25,056 nucleotides of DNA from an uncultured Candidatus Midichloriaceae bacterium (GTDB taxonomy: Bacteria; Pseudomonadota; Alphaproteobacteria; Rickettsiales; Midichloriaceae). A model generated the notes under the pieces. The model saw only the letters and a program-made list of their open reading frames with translations. It had not been told where the DNA came from and did no database searches. Of the stretch, positions 8,803-15,706 are shown in pieces (within the stretch, counting starts at the first letter, position 1; every line of letters starts with the position of its first letter). The position numbers were made by a program, and so were the translations under genes. The DNA lies in NCBI GenBank assembly GCA_905479795.1, contig CAJQNX010000020.1:1-25056 (forward strand). Direction: 5' to 3'.

Positions 8803-9399
8803 TTAATACGGTGCTGAATAAAATTGTGGTCTTTGAAGAGAAAAAAACTTTTTATCAAAATTTAAATTATATTTCGTATTAGTAAAATATAAAAAATATT
8901 CCTCTAACTCATTTTTATTTACACGTATCTCTTTCAAATTCATAGGATTATACGAAAATATCATCATTATATTGGTATTAACATTATCTATAATTTTCTC
9001 AATATGCAGATGAATTTCGTTATTAGACAAGCTAATCTTTTTAACGTCATTTGCTAATTTAATATTTTTTTCTGAAAGTAACTTAAAAAAGTAATTACTT
9101 TGACTTACATATGATACTTCTTGTAATTCATAATCATGATACATTACGTTTTCATCTCTTAATATAATTGTTAGCTTTTTTGGTGCTAAATAATCAAACC
9201 TTAGCATGCCAGGTTTAGATATGTATAATTTTCCAGATGAAGATTTTTGTTTATCTAATGGTGCTAATTGTTTAAAATCTGTAGATAAGGTATGGATGTT
9301 ATTTAAATAATGTTCAACTTCACTAATCAAGGTAGCTTCATTAGCAAACGCAAAACTTATAAAAATGAAATAAATAGCAATAAAGAATTTTATTTTCAT
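8803..9399 (-). CDS. lolA: outer-membrane lipoprotein carrier protein LolA-like
   Basis: This is a 198-residue periplasmic chaperone that takes lipoproteins from the LolCDE transporter to the outer membrane. The first 19 residues form a signal peptide (MKIKFFIAIYFIFISFAFA, cut before NEA). The mature part shows the family pattern: an N-terminal helix, then TDFKQLAPLDKQ, the SGKLYISKPGMLRFDY strand pair, TIILRDENVMYHDYELQEVSY and a beta-rich half-barrel to the end. The length is normal for the family. It begins the lolA-gltX unit, and a good promoter lies upstream. Sequence similarity to textbook LolA is moderate, so a LolA-like relative is possible. Confidence 0.85.
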   Translation of the reverse strand: MKIKFFIAIYFIFISFAFANEATLISEVEHYLNNIHTLSTDFKQLAPLDKQKSSSGKLYISKPGMLRFDYLAPKKLTIILRDENVMYHDYELQEVSYVSQSNYFFKLLSEKNIKLANDVKKISLSNNEIHLHIEKIIDNVNTNIMMIFSYNPMNLKEIRVNKNELEEYFLYFTNTKYNLNFDKKFFSLQRPQFYSAPY

Positions 9400-9458
9400 A
9401 TTTTATTAAAAAATTTGTAAATCCGGTTATAGCAAAGTATCTTCTATGCCAGTGGATA

Positions 9459-9487
9459 ATTATAAATAATATTACATACTAACACAA
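9459..9487 (-). promoter_or_regulatory. lolA: sigma70-type promoter for lolA-gltX
   Basis: On the minus strand TTGTGT (9487-9482) and a perfect TATAAT (9464-9459) are separated by exactly 17 nt. The -10 box is about 60 nt before the lolA ATG, giving a short leader. The element sits in the 170-nt divergent gap shared with kdsD. Confidence 0.45.
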
Positions 9488-9569
9488 GTTAATTACATTA
9501 TGTATAAACTTATGCTAAAATAAATATTGATTTATCAAATCATTTCTTCAAATAATAAATTTATAAGAT

Positions 9570-10529
9570 ATGCAAAAAGAATGTGATCTAATATCAATTG
9601 GAAAACAAATCATAGAAGATGAAATAAACGGGCTAAAAGATTTAGAAAAATCAATCGATTCAAATTTTTATAAAATAATAAAAAAAATTATAGACAATAA
9701 CGGACGACTAATTCTTAGTGGAATGGGTAAAAGTGGATATGTTGCAAGAAAAATATCTTCAACCCTTTCTTCAACCGGAACACCCTCTTTCTTTATTCAT
9801 CCTGCTGAAGCAGGTCATGGCGACTTAGGAATGATAACCAAAAATGATATAGTAGTATTACTATCAAATTCAGGTGATACATATGAACTAAATACTATTA
9901 TAGATTACTGCAAAAGATTTAATATTTATATAATAGGCATTACTAGAAAAAGTAACTCCATTTTAAGCAAAATTTCTGATTTACCAATTATTTTGCCCAA
10001 TAGTAAAGAGGCTTCTGATATAAACGTTCCATCAACTTCTGTAATAATGATGATTGCATATTGGGATGCTATTGCAATTGCGTTACAAAAAATAAGAAAT
10101 TTTTCTCAGGAGGATTTTAAAATTCTACATCCAGGAGGAAAAATTGGAGCAAGATTATTAAAAGTATCAAAGTTAATGCATAAAAAAGAATCTGTACCTG
10201 CAGTTTCTATTAATAGTTCCGGAATGGACGTAATCCTTGAAATGACGAAAAAAGGCTTTGGTTGCACCGCAGTATTGAATGATGAAGGTGAGTTAATAGG
10301 AATAGTAACTGATGGAGATTTAAGAAGGCACATCGATATGGATTTTAAAAATGCAAAAGCAAAGGATATTATGAGTAAAAAGCCTTTTTCAGTAGAAAAG
10401 GATTTTTTTGCCTCTCAAGCATTATTTATAATGAATGAAAATAACATTACCCAGATTTTTGTTGTTAAAGATAATAAACCCGTTGGAATTATTCACATGC
10501 ATGACCTAGTGAGGGCAGGAATAGTTTAA
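9570..10529 (+). CDS. kdsD: arabinose-5-phosphate isomerase (KdsD/KpsF family)
   Basis: The enzyme interconverts ribulose-5-phosphate and arabinose-5-phosphate, the first step of Kdo synthesis for the LPS inner core. The 319 residues match the family length and architecture. An N-terminal SIS domain (about 35-175) carries GMGKSGYVARK (51-61), HPAEAGHGDLG (77-87), LSNSGDT (98-104) and HPGGKIGARL. Two CBS domains follow (about 200-260 and 265-319). The lptC start codon overlaps the stop (TAATG), so the two are co-expressed. Their pairing is a common LPS arrangement in alphaproteobacteria. It implies that this organism makes Kdo-containing LPS. No obvious Shine-Dalgarno precedes the ATG. Confidence 0.95.
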   Translation: MQKECDLISIGKQIIEDEINGLKDLEKSIDSNFYKIIKKIIDNNGRLILSGMGKSGYVARKISSTLSSTGTPSFFIHPAEAGHGDLGMITKNDIVVLLSNSGDTYELNTIIDYCKRFNIYIIGITRKSNSILSKISDLPIILPNSKEASDINVPSTSVIMMIAYWDAIAIALQKIRNFSQEDFKILHPGGKIGARLLKVSKLMHKKESVPAVSINSSGMDVILEMTKKGFGCTAVLNDEGELIGIVTDGDLRRHIDMDFKNAKAKDIMSKKPFSVEKDFFASQALFIMNENNITQIFVVKDNKPVGIIHMHDLVRAGIV

Positions 10530-11098
10530 TGAGATACAAAAATCCTATCAAATTTGGTCTCATACTTGTACTTGTAGGAATGTGTATATCCTTAATTATT
10601 AATTACTACATTAACATATTAGAAACAGAAAATATAATAACTCCATCCAATGAAACATCAGCATTTAGTAAATCCAAATATGAAACATCAATATTAGATC
10701 CGCAATATTTCTTTTATGATAATGATAACAGAGAGTTATTTATCCAGGCTAAAAGCGCAAATAAAATGAATTCACAAATTGATTTGGAGTCCATTTCAGG
10801 AAACGTAAAATTAAAAGATAATTTTGATTTTAGTTTTTACGCACAAAAAGCTATATTAATGACTAATAAAAGAAAAATCTTCTTAGATGGTAAGGTGGAT
10901 ATTACCAACAAAAATATGATAAAATTATCCTCCCCAAACCTACTGATCAACTACGGTAATTATACTGTATCCTCAGATCAAAAAATAATCCTAAGCTATG
11001 ATAATATAGCATTACTTGCGTCAAAATTTAATTTAGACAATAAGCAAATTTTAAGATTCACAAATGGCGTAAAAATGAAGATCAAAAAAATTAATTAA
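10529..11098 (+). CDS. lptC: LPS export protein LptC
   Basis: This 189-residue bitopic protein of the Lpt bridge receives LPS from LptBFG and passes it to LptA in the periplasm. One N-terminal span (about residues 8-29) is followed by a beta-jellyroll-like periplasmic domain. Visible family features are the LDPQYFFYDNDNRELFIQA strand, the ISGNVKLKD and FLDGKVDI repeats, and the SSPNLLINY strand. The start is fixed by the TAATG overlap with kdsD and by AGGA about 9 nt upstream. lptA and lptB, often next in line, are not in this window: a convergent gene follows. Confidence 0.85.
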   Translation: MRYKNPIKFGLILVLVGMCISLIINYYINILETENIITPSNETSAFSKSKYETSILDPQYFFYDNDNRELFIQAKSANKMNSQIDLESISGNVKLKDNFDFSFYAQKAILMTNKRKIFLDGKVDITNKNMIKLSSPNLLINYGNYTVSSDQKIILSYDNIALLASKFNLDNKQILRFTNGVKMKIKKIN

Positions 11099-11199
11099 TA
11101 TACCATATAGCTAAAATAAATCAGTAACTTTGTTACCTCCTTAAAACAGTAGCAAGGTTAAAATGTGATGCGGTTTCATGTATAAATTGCCTCTCTTTT

Positions 11200-11222
11200 T
11201 GAGTCATTTTTGGTCTGACTCA
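11200..11222. repeat. inverted repeat TGAGTCA/TGACTCA
   Basis: A perfect 7-bp stem with a 9-nt loop lies about 100 nt downstream of lptC. It is not followed by a T run, so an intrinsic terminator is unlikely; a weak hairpin or protein site is possible. Confidence 0.4.
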
Positions 11223-11235
11223 TTGGGGTCACTTC

Positions 11236-11250
11236 ATGTATAATATACAT
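11236..11250. repeat. 15-bp palindrome ATGTATA-A-TATACAT
   Basis: Perfect 7-bp arms flank a single central base. The left arm coincides with the second copy of the TTCATGTATAA direct repeat. Compact odd-length palindromes of this kind are often operator sites, but no regulator gene is adjacent. Confidence 0.4.
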
Positions 11251-11363
11251 TTATAATCAAAATAATTCGATAATTTGCTATGTTTTACAACGAAAAAGTG
11301 AAAACATTTTGATTTTTAAAGATTTCATGATACTTGAAAGGTAAAAGTTTAATTCGCAATGAG

Positions 11364-12593
11364 TTAAAAACCAGCATCAAATACGCTATCAAATTTGCAG
11401 ATTTGTAGTTTATAATCAGACCCCATATAGCAAGTTTCTTTATCTAAGAGCCAACTTAATTTTGGCCCATCTTCAGTTCCATCTTCTCCTAACTCTAAAC
11501 CTTCTATACCAGATATACCTAGGTTCTGATTGAATTCTAATAAAGTGCCTATAGTTGCGCATTTTTTTTGCTCATATAGCCAACTTTTATCATCTTCGTA
11601 TGCATCATCACTAGGATATATTATATCAATATTCGCTCCTTTATTTGATGCCTTTAAATAAGATAGTCCAAATGGCAATAATGTAGTATAAGATGTTTGC
11701 ATCAAAACATCAGATTCATCTATACTTTGTAGATATGAAGGGGGGTTTAAAAAATTTGATTTAATTTTATCTAATAATGCGGAAAGTATAGGATGATTGG
11801 GTCTAGCAGCAAAAATATTATTAACAAAACTTTGAGCAAAAAAATCATATCTATATAAATCATCTTCTATAGTACGACTAAGCTTGAAATTTAAATCTAG
11901 ATACACTCCACCAAAATATTCTACTATACTATATCTTAGTATGTCTGAGGCCATACCAAATAATTTTTTATCAGTTAACTCTAGTACGGTTTCAAACAGT
12001 TGGATATCATCCTTAATTTCTTGTATATCTCTAAATTCAAGTCCCTGCTTTTCTAAGCTTGATATTGAATTTGGGATAAGTGATTTGTCATTTGTCCAAA
12101 TTATATGTTTCCATTTTTGATTTACAGCATTTAAAAGCTCTGTGTTATTGCTGATAGTTGAGATATCAGATGCATCTATCTCTTTTGGTGATGAAGAATG
12201 AGTAAGCCATATTTGATGAGATGTGTATGGAATTTTATTAATTTCAGCCTTTGTAGCTGCAAGGTTTTTGACTATGTTTTTATAAAATTCTACTAAGCCA
12301 AAAGGATATTGATCAATAACTTCTTGCTTAAGAAAATCCCATGCAATCTCTGAGTAAGGACTGCATATTGCTCCATATTCTTTTAGCAAATTAGTGATAT
12401 AATTTTTATCTGCAAGTTCAAGCGGATATAGACAAAAACCGCCGTTATTAATTAGAATGTTTAAATCAGCTCCCTCTTCAATTGCTTTTTTAGTGCATCG
12501 AAAATTATCTCTAGTTATACAGTGTACTAATGATTCTTTATACGAAGTGATAGTCACTTTTTGTTTAGCTTTTAAAAAATTAAAAACACTCAT
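11364..12593 (-). CDS. ankyrin-like plus DxD-type glycosyltransferase, effector candidate
   Basis: The 409 residues carry no signal peptide. Residues about 22-77 resemble one to two ankyrin repeats (AIEEGADLNILINNGG, PLELADK, LLKEYGA). Residues about 120-320 resemble the sugar-binding DXD family (Gly_transf_sug / TcdA-TcdB type): IPYTSHQIWL, WKHIIWTND, ASDILRYSIVEYFGG (215-229) and YLDLNF. In the usual enzymes the metal-binding motif is D-x-D, whereas here it reads D233-L-N235. A late tryptophan-containing LSWLLDKE segment lies near the C-terminus. Ankyrin repeats and TcdA-type glycosyltransferase domains are both typical of proteins that intracellular bacteria inject into hosts. The ATG is preceded by GGGGG with a 7-nt gap, an unusually strong ribosome site for this window. 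It is monocistronic and convergent to lptC. The fold call is good; secretion and substrate are inferred. Confidence 0.75.
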   Translation of the reverse strand: MSVFNFLKAKQKVTITSYKESLVHCITRDNFRCTKKAIEEGADLNILINNGGFCLYPLELADKNYITNLLKEYGAICSPYSEIAWDFLKQEVIDQYPFGLVEFYKNIVKNLAATKAEINKIPYTSHQIWLTHSSSPKEIDASDISTISNNTELLNAVNQKWKHIIWTNDKSLIPNSISSLEKQGLEFRDIQEIKDDIQLFETVLELTDKKLFGMASDILRYSIVEYFGGVYLDLNFKLSRTIEDDLYRYDFFAQSFVNNIFAARPNHPILSALLDKIKSNFLNPPSYLQSIDESDVLMQTSYTTLLPFGLSYLKASNKGANIDIIYPSDDAYEDDKSWLYEQKKCATIGTLLEFNQNLGISGIEGLELGEDGTEDGPKLSWLLDKETCYMGSDYKLQICKFDSVFDAGF

Positions 12594-12620
12594 ACTAAAT
12601 CCCCCAATAAATAAATATGA

Positions 12621-12661
12621 TTATACGTGCGAAGTATAACATGAATATCCAAACAAAGCAA
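12621..12661 (-). promoter_or_regulatory. promoter of the glycosyltransferase gene with overlapping dyad
   Basis: On the minus strand TTGCTT (12661-12656), a 17-nt spacer and TATACT (12638-12633) form a plausible sigma70 promoter. A second TATAAT lies at 12626-12621. The perfect inverted repeat TTATAC-7-GTATAA (12621-12639) covers both -10 candidates and could be an operator. Confidence 0.4.
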
Positions 12662-12749
12662 ATTGCTCAATCAATCTTTATTATGGATTTTATACCGATG
12701 TCAAAGCGTGTCATTATTATTAAAAGTTTGCCTTGCCAAAGCTATTGTT

Positions 12750-13916
12750 CTACTTATCCAATAAACCCTCTAATTTATCAACTAAATTTTTTGCCATATC
12801 TTTTTTTGAAATACTCCCTAATTCCTTATATGAATCAGTACTACACATGCCAAATTCATTAAAATCTTTTCCCAAATGTTTAGTTTTATTTACCACTACC
12901 AGATCAAGATTTTTATTTCTTAATTTATTCTTAGCATTAAGTTCACAATTATCACTTTCAAGTGCAAAACCAACAACCAATTTTGGTCTATCTTTATGGT
13001 GCGTTATTGCTGATATTACATCTATATTTTTTATAAATTCCAGCTTTAAACTATCATCACTTTTTTTGATTTTTTTAGCACTATAATCTTTGATTTTATA
13101 ATCACATATAGCGGCAACGCTAATATAAACATCAGCTGGTAGTGAATTAAGTGATTCTTTTAGCATTTCATCTGCTGTATATGCTCGTATTATATTATCT
13201 GGCAAAGATACAGTAGTATGTCCAGCAATTATGTAAACTTCACATCCTCGTTTTAAGAGCTCAGTTGCAATCAGCATACCTTGGGCTCCTGATGAATAAT
13301 TCCCTATAAAACGAACTGGATCAATTGATTCTTGTGTTGATCCTAAATTAATGATTATTTTTTTACCTTTAAATTTTTGATTACTAAAAAGGACAGAATC
13401 AATAAAATGCAATATCTTTTCTTCACTTGGGTATCTGCCTACACCCTCCTCTCCGCAAGCCATTAATCCATATTCAGGCTCAATTACTTGGAAATTTTTT
13501 CCTTTTAAAAAACTTAGGTTACTTTGTGTAATACTATTTTGATACATACTTGGATTCATAGCAGGAGCAAGCATTATTGGTATTTCAGCAGCAAGTATGC
13601 ACGATAAAGATAAAGTACCAGCTAAACCACAAGATATTTTAGCGATAAAATCAGCTGTAGCAGGAGCAACCAAGATAGCATCATGTTCTCTTGCCAAGTT
13701 TATATGCAGCATTGGGTCATGCTCTTCTTGAAATATTTCATCTTTATAAACAGTAGCCTTGCATAAACTCCTGATACTTAAACACGTGATGAATTTTTCT
13801 GCCCCTCTAGTTAAAATCACCGTGACAATATCACCATTGCTCTCTAAAAGATTAATTAATTTAGCAGCCTTATAAGCTGCTATACTACCAGTAATAATTA
13901 AAAGTATTTTTGCCAC
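12750..13916 (-). CDS. coaBC: bifunctional phosphopantothenoylcysteine decarboxylase / phosphopantothenate-cysteine ligase
   Basis: The protein joins cysteine to 4'-phosphopantothenate (CoaB) and decarboxylates the product to 4'-phosphopantetheine (CoaC) on the way to coenzyme A. The 388 residues match the fused family. The CoaC flavoprotein half (1 to about 178) shows GSIAAYKA (10-17), catalytic His71 in LHINLAR, PAMN (118-121) and Cys154 in ACGEEGVGR. The CoaB half (about 183 on) shows LGSTQESIDPVRFIGNYSSG (191-210), an AAICDYK segment and the NKLRNKNLDLVVVNK ending. The start codon is GTG at 13916, preceded by GGGA at a good distance. It lies between effector-type genes, divergent from the GH18-like gene. 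Its presence implies that the CoA pathway is at least partly retained. Confidence 0.95.
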   Translation of the reverse strand: MAKILLIITGSIAAYKAAKLINLLESNGDIVTVILTRGAEKFITCLSIRSLCKATVYKDEIFQEEHDPMLHINLAREHDAILVAPATADFIAKISCGLAGTLSLSCILAAEIPIMLAPAMNPSMYQNSITQSNLSFLKGKNFQVIEPEYGLMACGEEGVGRYPSEEKILHFIDSVLFSNQKFKGKKIIINLGSTQESIDPVRFIGNYSSGAQGMLIATELLKRGCEVYIIAGHTTVSLPDNIIRAYTADEMLKESLNSLPADVYISVAAICDYKIKDYSAKKIKKSDDSLKLEFIKNIDVISAITHHKDRPKLVVGFALESDNCELNAKNKLRNKNLDLVVVNKTKHLGKDFNEFGMCSTDSYKELGSISKKDMAKNLVDKLEGLLDK

Positions 13917-13998
13917 GGTCCCAAATTTTAATTGCTAAAAATATAACTCATAATGCATATGAAGCTCTGAATGTAAATGAATTTTTCCCATACTACGC

Positions 13999-14053
13999 AC
14001 ACAGTTTATATAATTGTGTTTTCTTGACATTTTAATTTTTATATATTTATACT
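13999..14053 (+). promoter_or_regulatory. strong promoter with upstream dyad for the HDEL/GH18-like gene
   Basis: A perfect TTGACA (14024-14029) and TATACT (14048-14053) are separated by 18 nt, the best promoter seen in the window. The -10 ends 30 nt before the ATG, and GGAG lies at 14075-14078 with a 5-nt gap. Four nt upstream of the -35 is an imperfect palindrome, 13999-14019 (arms ACACAGTT and AATTGTGT, one mismatched pair, TATAT centre), which could bind a regulator. Confidence 0.6.
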
Positions 14054-14083
14054 TTTAAGTATTAAATAAATAGTGGAGTATAA

Positions 14084-15349
14084 ATGGCGAATTCACAAGA
14101 TAATAAAGATATAATACCTTATGGCTATGGTACATGGGTATATGATCAAGAATACGACGGCAATATATCTGAAGGCTCTATATCATTAAAAAATGGGAAA
14201 GAAAATGTTAAGCCTGGGTTATTTAAAGACGTAATCACTGAGTGGAACCAAAAAGCAACGGGTTTCCCATACACGCAGATATTTTCTTATGGAGGAGATA
14301 TAGAAATGTATTGTCGTGGCTCTGGTCAATCTGATCAAACTGCTCCATGCATAAAAGCAAATGGATATGTATCTCCACCAACAAAAGATCTGACTGATGG
14401 ATTTATAGTTACTTTCACTGGGAATGATAAAGATCAACATATTGGTCTTAAAAGCCTTGAAGGGTATTTGGGCATTCCAAAAATTGCACAGCATATACTT
14501 ATTATTGATGGGCGTGTAGATTTACCGGTAAAAACTGAGGAGGAACAAGAAGAAGAATACTTAAATCATATTAATACACTACCAGCAGACGAAGCTCAGT
14601 ATTTTGCTGATAAAGTATCGAAAGCTATTTGTAGTAATAATGACGTTGCTGGTGTACAATTTGACATAGAACCTTTTAGTTTTACAGGAGAAGGCGGAAA
14701 AGTTCCAGGACCTGGACAAAAATTCTTTTATAACCAGATTGCTAAAAATTTTGCAGGATGGAATGGGCATTCAGGTGATAACACAGGTATCAATACTGGT
14801 GGTGACACTCTGGGATGCGTAAACACAGATCATCCTAATGGAAGAATTTTTAGCATATTCACTTTTGCAAAAGCAATAACACCCGATGTAAAAACAATGT
14901 TAACGCAGTATGGAAACGGTTATGTTATGGATTCGTTATATGATTTAGGTCCTAAGCCAGGAGGGGAGCTAAATTCAGTAGAAGACTTTAAAAAGTATGC
15001 AACACAAGAAATTCAAGATATGAAAGCATTAAGTGTTCCATATCAATTTGCAATACCAGCCGCTGCATCTGCGCATGAATTTGAAACTAGAGCTGGAAAA
15101 GACGCCGCTGGTGCAGGAAATCAGATTGAATATGTTAAATCCGTAATTGAATTAATTAAAGAAAATGTATTAAATGACCCTAACTTTAAAGGCATAGGTG
15201 TTTGGTCTTATAATCAAAAAATGTACTGGCCGAAAGGTGGTGATGAATATACTCCCGCATCTCCTTCCGAAGAATCAATGAATTATCTTGATTCAGCAAT
15301 GCCAGCAGAACTTATTAGCTCATCAACATCGAATCATGATGAATTATAA
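14084..15349 (+). CDS. GH18-like TIM-barrel protein ending in HDEL, candidate ER-targeted effector
   Basis: The protein has 421 residues and no signal peptide or membrane span. The order of hydrophobic strands fits a beta/alpha barrel of glycoside hydrolase 18 type: AQHILIIDG (135-143), AGVQFDIEPF (189-198), GRIFSIFTFAKAI (253-265), YVMDSLYDLGP (280-290), QFAIPAAASA (321-330) and GIGVWSYN (370-377). GH18 enzymes carry D-G-x-D-x-D-x-E on strand 4; here the last part, D194-I-E196, is kept, but the two earlier acidic positions are not. The C-terminus is a Ser/Thr-rich tail that ends exactly in His-Asp-Glu-Leu (418-421), the eukaryotic ER-retrieval signal. It has a strong promoter and Shine-Dalgarno site, and its base composition looks less AT-extreme than that of its neighbours. 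The barrel call is moderate; substrate, activity and secretion route are unknown. It could instead be a non-catalytic chitinase-like lectin. Confidence 0.6.
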   Translation: MANSQDNKDIIPYGYGTWVYDQEYDGNISEGSISLKNGKENVKPGLFKDVITEWNQKATGFPYTQIFSYGGDIEMYCRGSGQSDQTAPCIKANGYVSPPTKDLTDGFIVTFTGNDKDQHIGLKSLEGYLGIPKIAQHILIIDGRVDLPVKTEEEQEEEYLNHINTLPADEAQYFADKVSKAICSNNDVAGVQFDIEPFSFTGEGGKVPGPGQKFFYNQIAKNFAGWNGHSGDNTGINTGGDTLGCVNTDHPNGRIFSIFTFAKAITPDVKTMLTQYGNGYVMDSLYDLGPKPGGELNSVEDFKKYATQEIQDMKALSVPYQFAIPAAASAHEFETRAGKDAAGAGNQIEYVKSVIELIKENVLNDPNFKGIGVWSYNQKMYWPKGGDEYTPASPSEESMNYLDSAMPAELISSSTSNHDEL

Positions 15350-15378
15350 ATTCAAGCTTTAAAAAGCGACGATACTTA

Positions 15379-15408
15379 GGCAATATCATATTTATTTTTG
15401 ATATTGCC
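15379..15408. terminator. hairpin downstream of the GH18-like HDEL gene
   Basis: GGCAATATCA and TGATATTGCC form a perfect 10-bp stem with a 10-nt T-rich loop, 30 nt past the stop codon. The run after it (TGCACATTGTTTATTTT) is T-rich only later, so it is an imperfect Rho-independent terminator or an mRNA-stabilising stem. Confidence 0.5.
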
Positions 15409-15560
15409 TGCACATTGTTTATTTTATGTAAGTTACACGCTTTATATTCATTGATCATTTCCAGATTAATAATGCTATAGGCACATGATGTAAATTAGAT
15501 TGTAAAGGCTAAAATATTTGATATTACAGCACCTCAAGATACTTAAATCTATATATCTAT

Positions 15561-15607
15561 CATGTAATCTACCATCACTCTAAAATGGTAGTGATAAATT
15601 ACTCATG
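15561..15607. repeat. long imperfect inverted repeat
   Basis: The core stem CTACCAT/ATGGTAG (15569-15575, 15585-15591) is flanked by outer arms CATGTAAT (15561-15568) and ATTA plus CATG (15598-15601, 15604-15607), giving a near-symmetric element of 47 bp. No T tail follows. It may be a terminator remnant, a cruciform or a dispersed palindromic repeat. Confidence 0.4.
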
Positions 15608-15706
15608 CCTAAATACTTCCCCTGAAAGCTATTTCACCAAGGTATTTATGCTTTGATGACTTAAAGTATTTTTTCTTACAATCAAAAACCTAAAGCTTTA
15701 GTAATT

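Larger units (their letters stand above)
11099..11363. other. 265-nt convergent gap with repeats, no gene called
   Basis: The gap lies between lptC and the convergent glycosyltransferase-like gene. It holds a 7-bp hairpin, a 15-bp palindrome and an 11-bp direct repeat (TTCATGTATAA at 11175-11185 and 11233-11243). No convincing T-tailed terminator is visible. Short frames of 20-25 codons exist on both strands, but none is convincing. Confidence 0.5.
15350..15706. other. 357-nt convergent gap between the two HDEL genes
   Basis: It contains a 10-bp perfect hairpin next to the first gene, a long imperfect dyad in the middle, and a 12-bp palindrome (CTAAAGCTTTAG, 15690-15701) just after the stop of the second gene. 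No gene, tRNA or insertion sequence is recognised in it. Confidence 0.5.

Noticed and set aside
8802..8858. Longer gltX start at 8858
   Set aside because: It adds 19 residues with no family match and overlaps lolA by 56 nt; the ATG at 8801 gives the conserved N-terminus.
11134..11145. Perfect Shine-Dalgarno-like AAGGAGGTAA on the minus strand (ACCTCCTTA on plus resembles the 16S rRNA 3' end)
   Set aside because: No reading frame of useful length follows on the minus strand, and the flanking plus-strand sequence does not resemble 16S rRNA beyond these few bases, so it is probably coincidence.
11130..11206. A 24-codon minus-strand frame beginning MTQKERQFIHETASHF, recalling an R3H-type motif
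   Set aside because: It is too short for a domain, has no upstream ribosome site, overlaps the hairpin and direct repeats, and the similarity rests on a handful of residues. It could be a remnant but cannot be supported.
15350..15706. A tRNA or attachment site between the two HDEL genes
   Set aside because: I could not find a cloverleaf with T-loop and anticodon features; the dyads present have the wrong spacing.
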